A stretch of 64,000 nt of DNA from the NCBI GenBank assembly GCA_039707655.1, contig CM077667.1, forward strand, positions 152,249,142-152,313,141, given 5' to 3'. The translations under genes were made by a program, and so were the position numbers. Numbering within the stretch: position 1 is the first letter of the stretch; every line of letters begins with the position of its first letter. Below are positions 23,909 to 34,585 of the stretch, piece after piece. Origin of the DNA: Elymus sibiricus (taxonomy: Eukaryota; Streptophyta; Magnoliopsida; Poales; Poaceae). The notes beneath the pieces are model-generated. The model was not told where the DNA came from. It made no database searches and was given only the letters and a program-made list of their open reading frames with translations.

Positions 23909-24318
23909 ATGTTGAGGAGAATATACCAAGGTGGTTCCTCGAGCAAGAAGGCCCCGAGACTCGCGATACGTGAGCCCGACTTTGAACCACTGAGGGAAGC
24001 TCAAGTGCGGCCTTGTGAATGGCCGTCGGATCAATTCATGGTTCATGCCGGTTTCAAAGAAGAATTTTACGCGTACATACGAAATGTTGGCCTTGAAGAT
24101 TTTGTTTCAGACCAATGCAAGCAATATTATCAACTCACTGATTCCTTCGTGCGGAGGAAAAACGGAGACACTTTATAACCAGAGAGGAGCCAAACGAGTA
24201 CGAGAGAGAGGCGGAAGCCGCTTGCCTCCGCGCTGCAGCCGTTCAGGCGGTAGCCGCCGCTGCCCAGTACAACCCCAACTATGACTTTGGATATTATCCG
24301 GGCCAGCCATGGCCCTAG
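23909..24318 (+). pseudogene. Element B ORF2 remnant, ATHILA ORF-1-like, internally deleted
   Basis: ATG at 23909 opens MLRRIYQGGSSSKKAP; the first 89 codons include QFMVHAGFKEEFYAY and QYYQLTDSFVRRK, then a stop at 24176-24178. Immediately after, a different frame carries an Ala-rich stretch (EYEREAEAACLR) and YNPNYDFGYYPGQPWP, ending in TAG at 24316-24318. I read this as the first and last parts of one longer protein joined by a large deletion with a frame shift. Resemblance to the Athila ORF-1 family is from memory. Its role is unknown. Confidence 0.65.
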
Positions 24319-26354
24319 ACCAACTTAGGCCAAAAGCCTAAGCTTGGGGGAGTACGTATTTCTCACCAACATTACATTCATGTTCACACGCTCATCTTAG
24401 TAGTCGGTGCTTATACTTTTTCATTGAATCATCCATGGTATTTTATTTCTTCTTTCCGCTTTCTTCTTGTGTGCTTAATTAACCTTGAGAAAAATCCAAA
24501 AAAAATTAGTTCTAGCTTTACCTCCTAGTTTGTTTAGTTGTAGCATTAAAAGAAAACCCAAAAAGATTTCTCGTTCTCCTTTTGCTTCTTGGGAGCTTTC
24601 CCGTGTAAATAGTTTTTCTCATTCTTGTTTTGAAATTTCTTTTCTTTGGGTCGTAAGGAGAAGACCACAATGAAAATGTTGAGTGGCTCTCATATGCATT
24701 ATTGTTTATCTTACAGAGAGCCCATATTACCTTGCCTTCTCCTTTGAGTTATTGTTTGCAGATTCCAGCTTAGTCCAATGCACGTGCACTCTTATTATTA
24801 TTTACACCGTTCGGTCGTGCAAGTGAAAGGCAATAATGACGATATATGATGAAGTGATTGAGATGGAGAAAAGCTGGTACGAACTCGACCTATTTTGTTT
24901 TTGTAAATATGATTAGCTCATCGTTCTGAATTTAGCTCATTATGGATGAAACATGTTTGCAATGACAATTAGAGATTATAGTTACTCATGCCATGCTTAA
25001 TTAGCTAAGAGTGTATAATGGTTTGTCTTGAGTGCCAACATGCATTTTAAAATGGTTGTGATGTAGTATGATAGAATGGTATCCTCCTCTGAATGATTCA
25101 AGTGGCATGACTTGGCACATGTTCACGCATGTAGTTGATACAAAATCAACATAGCCTCCACGATATTTATGTTCATGGTGATTTATATCCTACGCATGCT
25201 TGCATTCAATGTTGGTTAATCTCAATGCATGTTTATGACTGTTGTCGCTCTCTAGTTGGTCGCTTCCCAGTCTCTTGCTAGCCTTCACATGTACTACGCG
25301 GGAATACTGCTTGTGCATCCATTTCCATAAACCCAAAGTTGTTCCATATGAGTCCACCATACCTACCTATATGCGGTATTTACCTGCCGTTCCAAGTAAA
25401 TTTGCATGTGCTAAACTCTAAACCTTCAAATAATATTCTGTTTTGTATGCCTGAATCGCTCATATAGTGACTAGGGGCTGTCAGTATCTTCCATGCTAGG
25501 TGGGTTATTCTCACGATATGTGTTGATTCACTATCATTCACGAGAAAGTGGCTAGTATTCGGGATGCCCAGTTCCATGCTCAAAAATCAAATCAAAATAT
25601 AATGAAACAAAACTCCCCCAGGATTGTTGTTTGTATGGACGGTACCCGTGGATTCGGCTCGCCGTGGAGTGTGATTGATTGGTGGAGGGGGAGTAAAAAC
25701 TTTACCATTCTGTTTGGGAAGCGCCTATAATGTATCTAGCATGGAAGATACCGAGATCTCTCGGTTGTTCTGTTGACAATGAAAGCATACCGCGCAAAAT
25801 TATTATTCATCCCTGTTTTAAAAGCTCGAGCTCTGGCACCTCTGTAAATCAATGCTTCCCTCTGCGAAGGGCCTATCTATTTTACTTTACTGTTGAGTCA
25901 TCCTCCTCTTATAAAAAGCACCAGTTAGAGAGCACCACCATCATTTATATGATTTGTTATTAATTGATATTGAGTATGACTGTGACTGGATCTCTTTTTA
26001 CCATGAATTACAATGTCTAGTCAGTCCTTGTTCTTCAGAGGTGCTCTGCATTTATGTTTTTCGGTCTCAGAAAGGGCTAGCGAGATACCATTATATCATA
26101 TTGTATCATGATTGTTTTGATAAAATTGTTGTCATCCGAGATTTATTATTATTGTTCGCTAGTTGATTTTGTCATTGATATGAGTAAATGTGAGACCTAA
26201 ATTATATTGTGAATGTGGTTAGTCTATAATCTTTGCTGAAAACCTGAACATCAGTTAGGCAAATTTAAAACAACAAGATCAAACAGAGTTTGTAAAAGTT
26301 TTTTCTTTGTCCCTTTCAGTTTGTCAACTGAATTTCTTGAGGACAAGCAATGGG
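24319..26354 (+). other. Element B 3' non-coding region with conserved block
   Basis: There are about 2 kb with only small unconvincing ORFs. It contains a polypurine-like AAGCTTGGGGGAGTACG at 24340-24356 and a block at about 25290-25890 that is strongly conserved with element G (48980-49560), including GGTACCCGTGGATTCGGCTC at 25641. Both points are listed as findings. Confidence 0.75.
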
Positions 26355-26370
26355 TTAAGCTTGGGGGAGT
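26355..26370 (+). other. Polypurine tract of element B
   Basis: TTAAGCTTGGGGGAGT abuts the 3' LTR start TGATACGTCT. Confidence 0.85.
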
Positions 26371-27771
26371 TGATACGTCTCCATCGTATCTACTTTTTCA
26401 AACTCTTTTGCCTTTGTTTTGGACTCTAATTTCCATGATTTGAAGGGAACTAACCCGGACTGACGTTGTTTTCAGCAGAATTGCCTTGGTGTTATTTTTG
26501 TGCAGAAATAAAAGTTCTCGGATTGACCTGAAAATTTACGGAGAATATTTTTGGAATTAATAAAAAATACTGGCGAAAGAATCACCCGGAGGGGGTCCAC
26601 CCATTGGCCACAAGCCAGGGGGCGCGCCCCCCTAGGGCGCGCCCAGGTGGCTTGTGGGTCCCCTACAACTCCTCCGACCTCAACTCCAACTCCATATAAC
26701 CCTATTTGGGGAGAAAAAAAATCAAGGAGAAGAGTTCATCGCGTTTCACGACACGGAGCCGCCGCCACCTCCTATTCTTCCTCGGGAGGGCAGATCTGGG
26801 GTCCGTTTTGGGCTCCGGAGAGGGGAAATCGACGCCGTCGTCATCACCAACCATCCTTCATCACCAATTTCATGATGCTCGCCGCCATTCGTGAGTAATC
26901 CCATCGTAGGCTTGCTGGACAGTGATGGGTTGGATGAGATTTACCATGTAATCGAGTTAGTTTTGTTAGGGTTTGATCCCTAGTATCCACTATGTTCTGA
27001 GATTGATGTTGCTATGACTTTGCTATGCTTAATGCTTGTCTCTAGGGCCCGAGTGCCATGATTTTAGATGTGAACCTATTATGTTTTCATGAATATATAT
27101 GTGTTCATGATCCTATCTTGCCAGTTGTAGACACCTATTATGAGTTATGATCCGCATCCCCCAGGGTAACAATAACTGGGATTCTTTCCGGTGATTACCG
27201 TAGTTTGAGGAGTTCATGTATTCACTAAGTGCTAATGCTTTGGTCCGGTTCTCTATTAAAAGGAGGCCTTAATATCCCTTAGTTTCCATTAGGACCCCGA
27301 TGCCACGGGAGGGTAGGACAAAACATGTCATGCAAGTTCTTTTCCATAAGCATGTATGACTATATATGGAACACATGCCTACATTATATTGATGAATTGG
27401 AGCTAGTTCTGTGACACCCTATGTTATAAGCGTTGCATGATGAATGCCATCCGACATAATTATCCATCACTGATCCGTTGCCTCCGAGCTTTTCATTTAT
27501 TGATCTTTGCTAAGTTACTTTTCCATTGCTACTGTTACAATCACTACAAAACTGCTACTGTCACTTTTGCCATCGTTACTGTTACTTCCATACTACTTTG
27601 CTACTAAATACTTTGTTGCAGATATTAAGTCTTTCAGGTGTGGTTGAACTGACAACTCAGCTGCTAATACTCGAGGATATTCTTTGGCTCCCCTTGTGTC
27701 GAATCAATAAATTTGGGTTGAATACTCTACCCTCCAAAACTATTACGATCCCCTATACTTGTGGGTTATCA
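26371..27771 (+). repeat. Element B 3' LTR
   Basis: It matches 18906-20291 with about two dozen substitutions by eye. It differs by one indel near 26628 (CCCCCCTAGGGCGCG present here, absent in the 5' LTR). It ends GTGGGTTATCA before TAAAT. Confidence 0.94.
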
Positions 27772-27776
27772 TAAAT
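27772..27776. other. Target duplication TAAAT, right copy
   Basis: The match to 18901-18905 confirms the ends of element B. Confidence 0.92.
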
Positions 27777-27960
27777 GCCTAGAAAAGTACACAAAAAAGA
27801 CTAAATATGGTAAACGAGCCTGAAAGAATGTGAATTTTGGACACGTTGCATTCTAGTGGGTATGTTGATAGTAGAAAAATAATAATGGAGAAACGACCAA
27901 GGAAATATGGGTTTCCCTTGAAACTTTGTGATTTGTTTGGGCAAACAGTTACTTTGCGTT
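27777..27960. repeat. Tandem array, resumed fifth unit
   Basis: GCCTAGAAAAGTACAC continues the unit interrupted at 18905, followed by GCATTCTAGTGGGTATG at 27849. The unit fades out after about 27930. Confidence 0.82.
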
Positions 27961-29367
27961 CACCCATTCTGCGGTGTGTTCTGATTGGCCAGAACCCCAG
28001 CCACACGGATTGCACATGCACACCGTAGGATGCACCGCAATCGAACGACAATCCAAACTTCTCCCGTCACACCCGTGTACTGTAGTTGGGATTTTAGTTC
28101 GTACATGCACTAAATTCTTCAATGGCAGTAATCACACACGGTTCATGTTTACGAGCCGTTTCCTACGAGGACCCTCTACCGCGAATCCCCGACCCTCTCC
28201 CCCTTCTTCCTCATTCGCATTGTTGTATACTTGCTCGTTCTCGACCATGGGCTGACCAAATCATCGAGCTCGATGAGCGCCTGTCGCAGCTGGCTGCCGC
28301 CGACGAACGCAACCGTAGTGTCCAGAGTGCAAGCACAAATCAGGCATTAGCAATTCAATCAAGCATTTACATGCTCAAATTGGTACAATGCATAGTTGGC
28401 GGAGTAATTTACAAAACATTAGCTCGCTATTAATTTTACATCAATATAATACATATGAACTGCGCGCACACAAAAGTGCTACTGCTCCTAACGCCGACCC
28501 AGCTCGCACAGCTGCCATCGTCCATCGATATTGTGTCGTTCCTTGGCTCAGGAGGACAGGAGGTTGCCAAGTCGATGACCTACACGTTGATCGACCGAGG
28601 AAGGGTCAGCCTCGACGGCAACGTCCGACGAGACCCTGACCATCGCCAATTCTGCAGCAACGTCCGCTTGTCCTCCCCCGGCATCCGGAGCTTCCTCCTC
28701 CTCCATCTAGGACATAAGCATGCGCCTCGTGCGGCGGCCACTAACATAGTTGTCCTTGTGGCGTCGCGGTTCATGCTCCGCCGCCCGCACCATCTGGCGT
28801 ACTCTTGGCCGAGCCCGCAATATCGCCCGCTGGCGATTGCTAGCTGCTTTCAAGACGACCCTGGCTAACTTCTTGGCTTGCTCATGTCGTGATTCCTGCC
28901 TCCTCTGGCTGTCGTCGGGAGAGGTAGCGGCATGGCCGTCGATTCTCAAGCCAACCATCGCGCACGTAGCCTCGATTCCGCCGTCGCCCAAATCCATCCT
29001 TTCGTCGGCCATTGGGGGTTTGATGGTGTGTGTGGAAACTAGCCAGGGGATCATTGACTCACCACTGCCGGCCATCGCTGTGGTTATTTATAGCTAGCTG
29101 CTGCCAAGGGGGTTGGGGATTTTATAATTTACCGTTGTGGCTGGCGCGTGCGCTTGCGCGGGAAGCATTTTCAGAGTTTTTGAGTTCTTTTCCGTGCACA
29201 CATAATCGCACACGGAACACATATAGCAACTGTATGCAATCGTGTATAGGGTCATAAATTAATATCACCACTCTTCGCTCTCCACCATATCTTTCCCCTC
29301 TCGCACCCCCAAATCTGTCCTTCTTCTCCCCACTGTCCTCGCCTCCACAAAATCCTCAACATTACAC
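27961..29367. other. CACTA interior with degraded gene-like sequence
   Basis: A GC-rich stretch holds a plus-strand ORF at 28122-28433 (ending in WADQIIELDERLSQLAAADE) and a minus-strand ORF at 28707-29075 rich in Arg/Ala (MADERMDLGDGG near its start). A TATAAATA box on the minus strand at 29084-29091 lies just upstream of the latter. A stop at the end of the minus frame is followed by more open codons. I recognise neither product; captured gene fragments are plausible. Confidence 0.4.
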
Positions 29368-30042
29368 ATGTCATCCGCGCGGAGGACCCCGCTGCGGAGG
29401 AGCGCGCGGTTGAGGCGGGTACACGCTGCTGAGGGTCCGGAGGCCTTGGCGGCGGTACGCGCTGTTGAGACCATGCTGCGGAGGAGCACGTGGTTGAGGC
29501 AGGTACGCGCTGCTGAGGGTCCGGAGGCCTTGGCGGCAGTACGCGCTGCTGAGGGTCCGGAGGCCTTGGCGGCGGTACGCCCTGCTGAGGGTCCGGAGGC
29601 CTTGGCGGATAAAGAGGAAGAGCTGCAGGTTATATTAGATCGGTTGCTGGCAAGCGCGGTTCTGTACGCGGAACACGCAGCTGTGGCCTTCGGAAGAGCA
29701 TCATGCGCCGACCAGTCCGCCCTTGCCTTGCCGCCTCGCGCGGATTTGGCCTCGGTAAGGGCAGCAGCCTCCTTACTGCAGTCTCCTACCGCTCTACCAC
29801 AACGCGCAGCTCTTGACTATGTTGTTTACGACCGCTTTGAATATCTCCATCGTAAGACGGCCGTACGCATGCAGTTGGCCATGGACGTGATTTTCCATGA
29901 TACCGGAGCTACCATGATGCGGTATGAGCAGAGGAAAGTCCGGGCCTATGAAGCGTTCAAGAACATGGTCAATGCCAACCCAAAAGCGGATCCTACTTCC
30001 ATAGAGAGGATGTTGCATGAGTGCAGAAGATATTTCTACTAA
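29368..30042 (+). CDS. CACTA-borne 224-codon ORF with minisatellite-encoded repeats, function unknown
   Basis: ATG at 29368 opens MSSARRTPLRRSARLRRV. The first ~90 residues contain four near-identical AAEGPEALAAV-type units encoded by a 33-bp repeat. The remainder is non-repetitive (EELQVILDRLLASAV, DYVVYDRFEYLHRKTAVR, YEQRKVRAYEAFKNMVN) and ends HECRRYFY before TAA. I do not recognise a domain. It lies between the tandem array and the right subterminal repeats, where CACTA accessory genes often occur. The long open frame in a region that is otherwise full of stops suggests it was once coding, but high GC also favours chance ORFs. Confidence 0.5.
   Translation: MSSARRTPLRRSARLRRVHAAEGPEALAAVRAVETMLRRSTWLRQVRAAEGPEALAAVRAAEGPEALAAVRPAEGPEALADKEEELQVILDRLLASAVLYAEHAAVAFGRASCADQSALALPPRADLASVRAAASLLQSPTALPQRAALDYVVYDRFEYLHRKTAVRMQLAMDVIFHDTGATMMRYEQRKVRAYEAFKNMVNANPKADPTSIERMLHECRRYFY
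29421..29610. repeat. 33-bp GC-rich minisatellite within the CACTA ORF
   Basis: The core GCTGAGGGTCCGGAGGCCTT occurs four times. The last three copies are directly adjacent at 33-bp spacing, and the first is separated by a degenerate stretch (GCTGTTGAGACCATGC). Confidence 0.88.
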
Positions 30043-30079
30043 GGCGAACCAACAGTCCACCCCCGCAACAACGACGACG

Positions 30080-31032
30080 AGTAGCTGTTTCCATTTTGCT
30101 ATTTTCTGAACCTTGCTGATATGTAATGTCGCTATTATGTTCTTTAGTCGATTATGTAGGAGTGCGAATGATAATTTGTGCTATCACTTTCTGAAACAGG
30201 TGCTTATTACCACGAATCGTCTGTGTTATTATCTGTCTGTGTTATTTTCTGTCTTTCCACACAACTTAGATTACTGACCTGTTTGCTGGACATCACACAC
30301 ATCTTGTTACGCCCAATTGTTTGTGTTATTTTGGCTCGCACATTTCATCCGAGCGCACGGTATGCCGTCTGCCGCACACATCTTGATCTGTGCAACCGTT
30401 TGTGTAGGCAACATAGATGTTATGCAGACAAAGCAAATCACAGTACACACGGACAAAACTACGAAACCCGTCGGTGATGATTTCATCAATCGCTGATAGT
30501 TGTATATCAGCAAACGTTTCCCCACAACACACATAGGTTATTAGCACCAATCGTCTGTGTTATATCTGGTGTTCGCACACGATTCTCATTACTCACCTAT
30601 TTGCTGTATATCGCACACATCTTGTTATGCCGAATCGTTTGTGTTCTGCTGTATCAGCGCACACAGTTTATCCGAGTGAACTCTATGCCGTACTTCGCAC
30701 ACATCTTGTTATACCAAATCGTTTGTGTTCTGCTATATTATCGCACACAGTTTGTAGTGATGAACTGTGTGCCCCCTATCACACACATCTGGATCTGTGT
30801 AACCATTTCTGTTATCTTCTCTAATCACAAACGGTCCATAAGAACAAACGGTCTGCCGTAGATCGCACATGCAACGACTTTCTGAATCATATTTTATGGA
30901 TTCGTCTTCGCACACAGTTCGTTCCATTAGCGACGGAGCTTGAACTATAACGTTTGCAATTCATGCATCGCGCACAGTTTCGTCGAAGGGTCTCTGATTG
31001 CAGTGTCGCGTTAGTAGCATCGTGCAGTAGTG
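30080..31032. repeat. CACTA right subterminal repeat region and terminus
   Basis: Degenerate repeats of CGCACACATCTTGTTA, AATCGTTTGTGTT and CGCACACAGTTT recur every 60-110 bp. The terminus, read from the right, is CACTACTGCACGATGC. No gene is evident; ORFs here follow the repeats. Confidence 0.82.
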
Positions 31033-31035
31033 AAC

Positions 31036-32197
31036 GGTCACGGACAGAATTCTCCAATCACTGCCACCTAGCTTCAAAGGCTTCGTGATGAACTATAATA
31101 TGCAAGGGATGGAAAAGTCTGTCTCCGAGCTGTTCGCGATGCTGAAAGTCACAGAGGTAGAAATCAAAAAGGAGCATCAAGTGTTGATGGTGAATAAAAC
31201 CACTAGTTTCAAGAAAGGCAAGGTAAAGAAGGGTAACTCCAAGAAGGGTGGCAAGCAAGTTGCCATGCCTGCGAAGAAACCCAAGTCTGGACCCAAACCT
31301 GAGACTGAGTGCTTCTATTGCAAGGGGACTGGCCACTGGAAGCGGAATTGCACCAAGTACCTGGCTGATAAGAAGGCTGGCAATGTCAACAAAGGTATAT
31401 TTGATATACATGTTATTGATGTGTACCTCACTAGCTCTCGTAGTAGTGCCTGGGTATTTGATACCGGTTCGGTTGCTCATATTTGTAACTCAAAACAGGA
31501 ACTGCGAAATAAACGAAGGCTGGCGAAGGATGAAGTGACGATGCGCGTCGGAAATGGTTCCAAGGTTGATGTGATCGCCGTCGGCACGCTCGCTCTTCAA
31601 TTACCATCGGGATTAGTAGTAAACCTAAATAATTGTTATTTGGTGCCTGCGTTGAGCATGAACATTATATCTGGATCTTGTTTATTGCGAGACGGTTATT
31701 CATTTAAATCAGAGAATAATGGTTGTTCTATTTATATGAGTAACATCTTTTATGGTCATGCACCCAATGTGAATGGTTTATTCTTGTTGAATCTCGATAG
31801 TAGTGATACACACGTTCATAACATTGATGCCAAAAGATGCAAAGTTAATAATGATAGTACCAAATTCTTGTGGCACTGCTGCTTAGGTCATATTGGTGTA
31901 AAATGCATGAAGAAGCTCCATGCAGATGGACTTTTGGAATCACTCGATTTACAATCGCTTGATACATGCGAACCATGCCTCTTGGGCAAGATGACGAAAA
32001 CCCCGTTCTCCGGTACAATGGAGCGGGCAAGTGACTTGTTGGAAATCATACATACTAATGTGTGCGGTCCGATGAGTGTTGAGGTGCGCGGTGGATATCG
32101 TTACTTTCTTACCTTCACTGATGACTTAAGTAGATATGGATATATTTACTTGATGAAGCACAAGTCTGAAACATTTGAAAAGTTCAAGGAATTTTAG
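31036..32197 (+). pseudogene. Element C gag C-terminus, protease and start of integrase
   Basis: After the CACTA target duplication, Gag resumes. The zinc knuckle CFYCKGTGHWKRNC is intact at about 31312-31353. The protease motif FDTGSVAHICNS is intact near 31458-31493. The pre-integrase finger shows LWHCCLGHIG and CEPCLLGK, and the integrase core begins with HTNVCGPM (usually HTDVCGPM; Asn here replaces the first catalytic Asp). The frame ends at a TAG at 32195-32197, at a codon that in copy D is also TAG. Confidence 0.9.
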
Positions 32198-34535
32198 AAT
32201 GAAGTAAAAAATCATCGTAACAAGAAGATAAAGTTTCTACGATCTGATCGTGGTGGAGAACATGAGTTATGAGTTTGCTTTGCATTTGAGACAGTGTGGA
32301 ATTGTTTCACAACTTGCGCCACCTGGAACACCATAGCGCAATGGTGTGTCCGAGCGGCGTAATCGTACTCTATTGGATATGGTGCGATCTATGATGTCTC
32401 TCACTGATCTGCCACTATCGTTTTGGGGTTATGCATTAGAGGCAGCCGCATTCACTTTAAATAGGGCACCATCAAAGTCCGTTGAGACAACACCGTATGA
32501 TTTATGGTTTGACAAGAAACCTAAGCTGTCGTTTCTTAAAGTTTGGGGCTGCGATGCTTATGTGAAAAGACTTCAACCTGATAAGCTCGAACCCAAAGCG
32601 GACAAATGCGTCTTCATAGGTTACCCTAAGGAAATAGTTGGGTATACCTTCTATCTCAGATCCGAGGGCAAAGTGTTTGTTGCTAAGAACGGGTCCTTTC
32701 TTGAGAAAGAGTTTCTCTCAAAAGAATTGAGTGTGAGGAAGGTAGAACTTGATGAGGTTATTGAACCGTCACTTCAGTTGGATGGTGGCGCGACGCAGAA
32801 AGATGTTTCTGCAGCACCTACAACAAATGAAGAGGAAGCTAATGATGATGATCATGAAACTTCAGATCAAGTTACTACTGAGCCTCGTAGGTCGACAAGT
32901 AATCGTACCGCCCTTGAGTGGTACGGCAATCCTGTCTTGGAGGTCATGTTGTTAGACAACAATGAACCTACGAGCTATGAAGAAGTGATGGTGGGCCCGG
33001 ATTCTAACAAATGGCTCGAGGCCATGAAATCCGAGATAGGATCCATGTATGAGAACAAAGTGTGGACTTTGAAGGACTTACCATATGATCGTACGGCCAT
33101 ACAGAATAAATGGATTTTTAAGAAAAGACGAACACGGATGGTAATGTTACCGTCTATAAAGCTCAACTTGTTGCAAAAGGGTTTTCACAAGTTCAAGGAG
33201 TTGACTACGATGAGACTTTCTCTCCCGTAGCGGATCTTAAGTCCGTCAGGATCATGTTAGCAATATCTGCATTTTTCGATTACGAGATGGCAGATGGATG
33301 TCAAAACAGCGTTCCTTAATGGTTTCCTTAAGGAAGAGTTGTATATGATGCAACCACAAGGTTTTGTCGATCCTGAAAATGCTGACAAAGTGTGCAAGCT
33401 CCAGCGATCCATTTATGGACCGGTGCAGGCATCTCGGAGTTGGAATCTTCGCTTTGATGAGGTGATCAAAGCGTTCGGGTTCATACAAGTTTATGGAGAA
33501 GCTTGTATTTACAAGAAAGTGAGTGGGAGTTCTATAGCGTTTCTAATATTATATTAGGATGACATATTGCTGATTGGAAATAATATAGAACTCTTAGAAA
33601 GCATGAAGATATATTTGAACAAGAGTTTTTCAATGAAAGATCTCGGAGAAGCTGCTTACATATTAGGCATCAAGATCTATAGAGATAGATCGAGACGCTT
33701 AATAGGACTTTCACAAAGCACATATCTTGATAAGGTTTTGAAGAAGTTCAAAATGGATCAGTCCAAGAAGGGGTTCTTGCCTGTCTTACAAGTTGTGAAG
33801 TTGAGTAAGACTCAGTGCCCAACGACTACAGAGGATAGAGAAAAGATTTGTGTCAACCCCTATGCTTCAGCCATAGGCTCTATAATGTATGCGATGCTAT
33901 GCACAAGACCAGATGTCATCCTTGCAATAAGTATGTCCGGAAGGTTTCAAAGTGATCCTGGAATGGAGCACTAGACAGCGGTCAAGAATATCCTTAAGTA
34001 CCTGAAAAGGACTAAGGAAATGTTTCTCGTTTATGGAGGTGATCAAGAGCTCGTCGTAAAGGGTTACGTCGATGCTAGCTTTGACACAAATCTGGATGAC
34101 TCTAAGTCTCAAACCGGATACGTATTTATTCTGAACGGTGGAGCGGTAAGCCGGTGCAGTTCCAAGCAAAGCGTGGTAGCAGATTCTACATGTGAAGCGG
34201 AGTACATAGCTGCTTCGGAAGCAGCGAAAGAAGGTGTCTGGATGAAGCAGTTCATGACGGATATTGGAGTTGTGCCCAGTGCACTGAACCCAATGATCCT
34301 CTTCTGTGACAACACTGGCACCATTGCTCTAGACAAGGAGCCCAGGTTTTACAAAAGGACCAGACACATAAAGCGCCGTTTCAATTCCATCCGTGATTAT
34401 ATCAAGGAGGAGGACATAAACATTTGCAAAGTACACACAGATCTGAATGTTGCAGACCCGTTGGCTAAGCCTCTTCCACGAGCAAAACATGATCAGCACC
34501 AGAACTGTATGGGTGTTAGATTCATTACAATGTAA
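32198..34535 (+). pseudogene. Element C integrase remainder, reverse transcriptase and RNase H, multiply broken
   Basis: Integrase continues with FLRSDRGGEH (second catalytic Asp) and a frame disruption, a TAG at 32334-32336 (CAG in copy D), then SERRNRTLLDMVRSMMSLTD with its Glu. RT spans about 32950-33900 with frame shifts near 33130 and 33290. The catalytic YVDD box is hit by TAG at 33555-33557, giving Tyr-stop-Asp-Asp. RNase H is open at 34020-34535: GYVDASFDTNLDDSKSQTGY, CEAEYIAASEA, and CDNTGTIALDKEP with the active-site Asp. Domain order integrase-RT-RNase H is copia. The copy is clearly inactive. Confidence 0.9.
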
Positions 34536-34570
34536 ATCACATAGCGATGTGAACTAGATTATTCACTCTA

Positions 34571-34585
34571 GTGCAAGTGGGAGAC
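34571..34585 (+). other. Polypurine tract of element C
   Basis: GTGCAAGTGGGAGAC directly precedes the LTR start TGTTGGAAATATG. Confidence 0.85.

Larger units (their letters stand above)
18906..27771 (+). mobile_element. Gypsy element B, Athila-like non-autonomous, TSD TAAAT, relatively young
   Basis: The element is 8,866 bp, with LTRs at 18906-20291 and 26371-27771 that differ by about two dozen substitutions plus one ~15-bp indel by eye. A primer site TGGCGCCGTTGCCAGGGA follows the left LTR, and the polypurine tract TTAAGCTTGGGGGAGT precedes the right one. The primer site is the Asp-tRNA type known from Athila elements. It encodes a long Gag-protease ORF and a shortened second ORF, but no RT, RNase H or integrase, so it must have been moved by another element's enzymes. 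It sits inside the CACTA tandem array. Confidence 0.95.
14113..31032. mobile_element. CACTA DNA transposon inserted in copia gag, non-autonomous, TSD AAC
   Basis: The element begins CACTGGTACCG at 14113 and ends GCAGTAGTG at 31032, so both ends read CACT inward. The trinucleotide AAC is present on both sides (14110-14112 and 31033-31035). Removing the element and one AAC restores a Gag frame that lines up base for base with copy D. Subterminal repeats of the CACACGG / CGCACACAG type are dense at both ends, as in plant CACTA elements. Without nested element B it is about 8.05 kb. I find no TNP2-type transposase, so it would depend on one elsewhere. Cargo includes a B3-domain gene, a ~508-bp tandem array and a 224-codon ORF. 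Confidence 0.9.

Noticed and set aside
28707..29075. Possible minus-strand gene with TATA box in the CACTA interior
   Set aside because: The TATA box is too near the first ATG, a stop interrupts the frame, and no domain is recognised; kept only as part of a low-confidence region.
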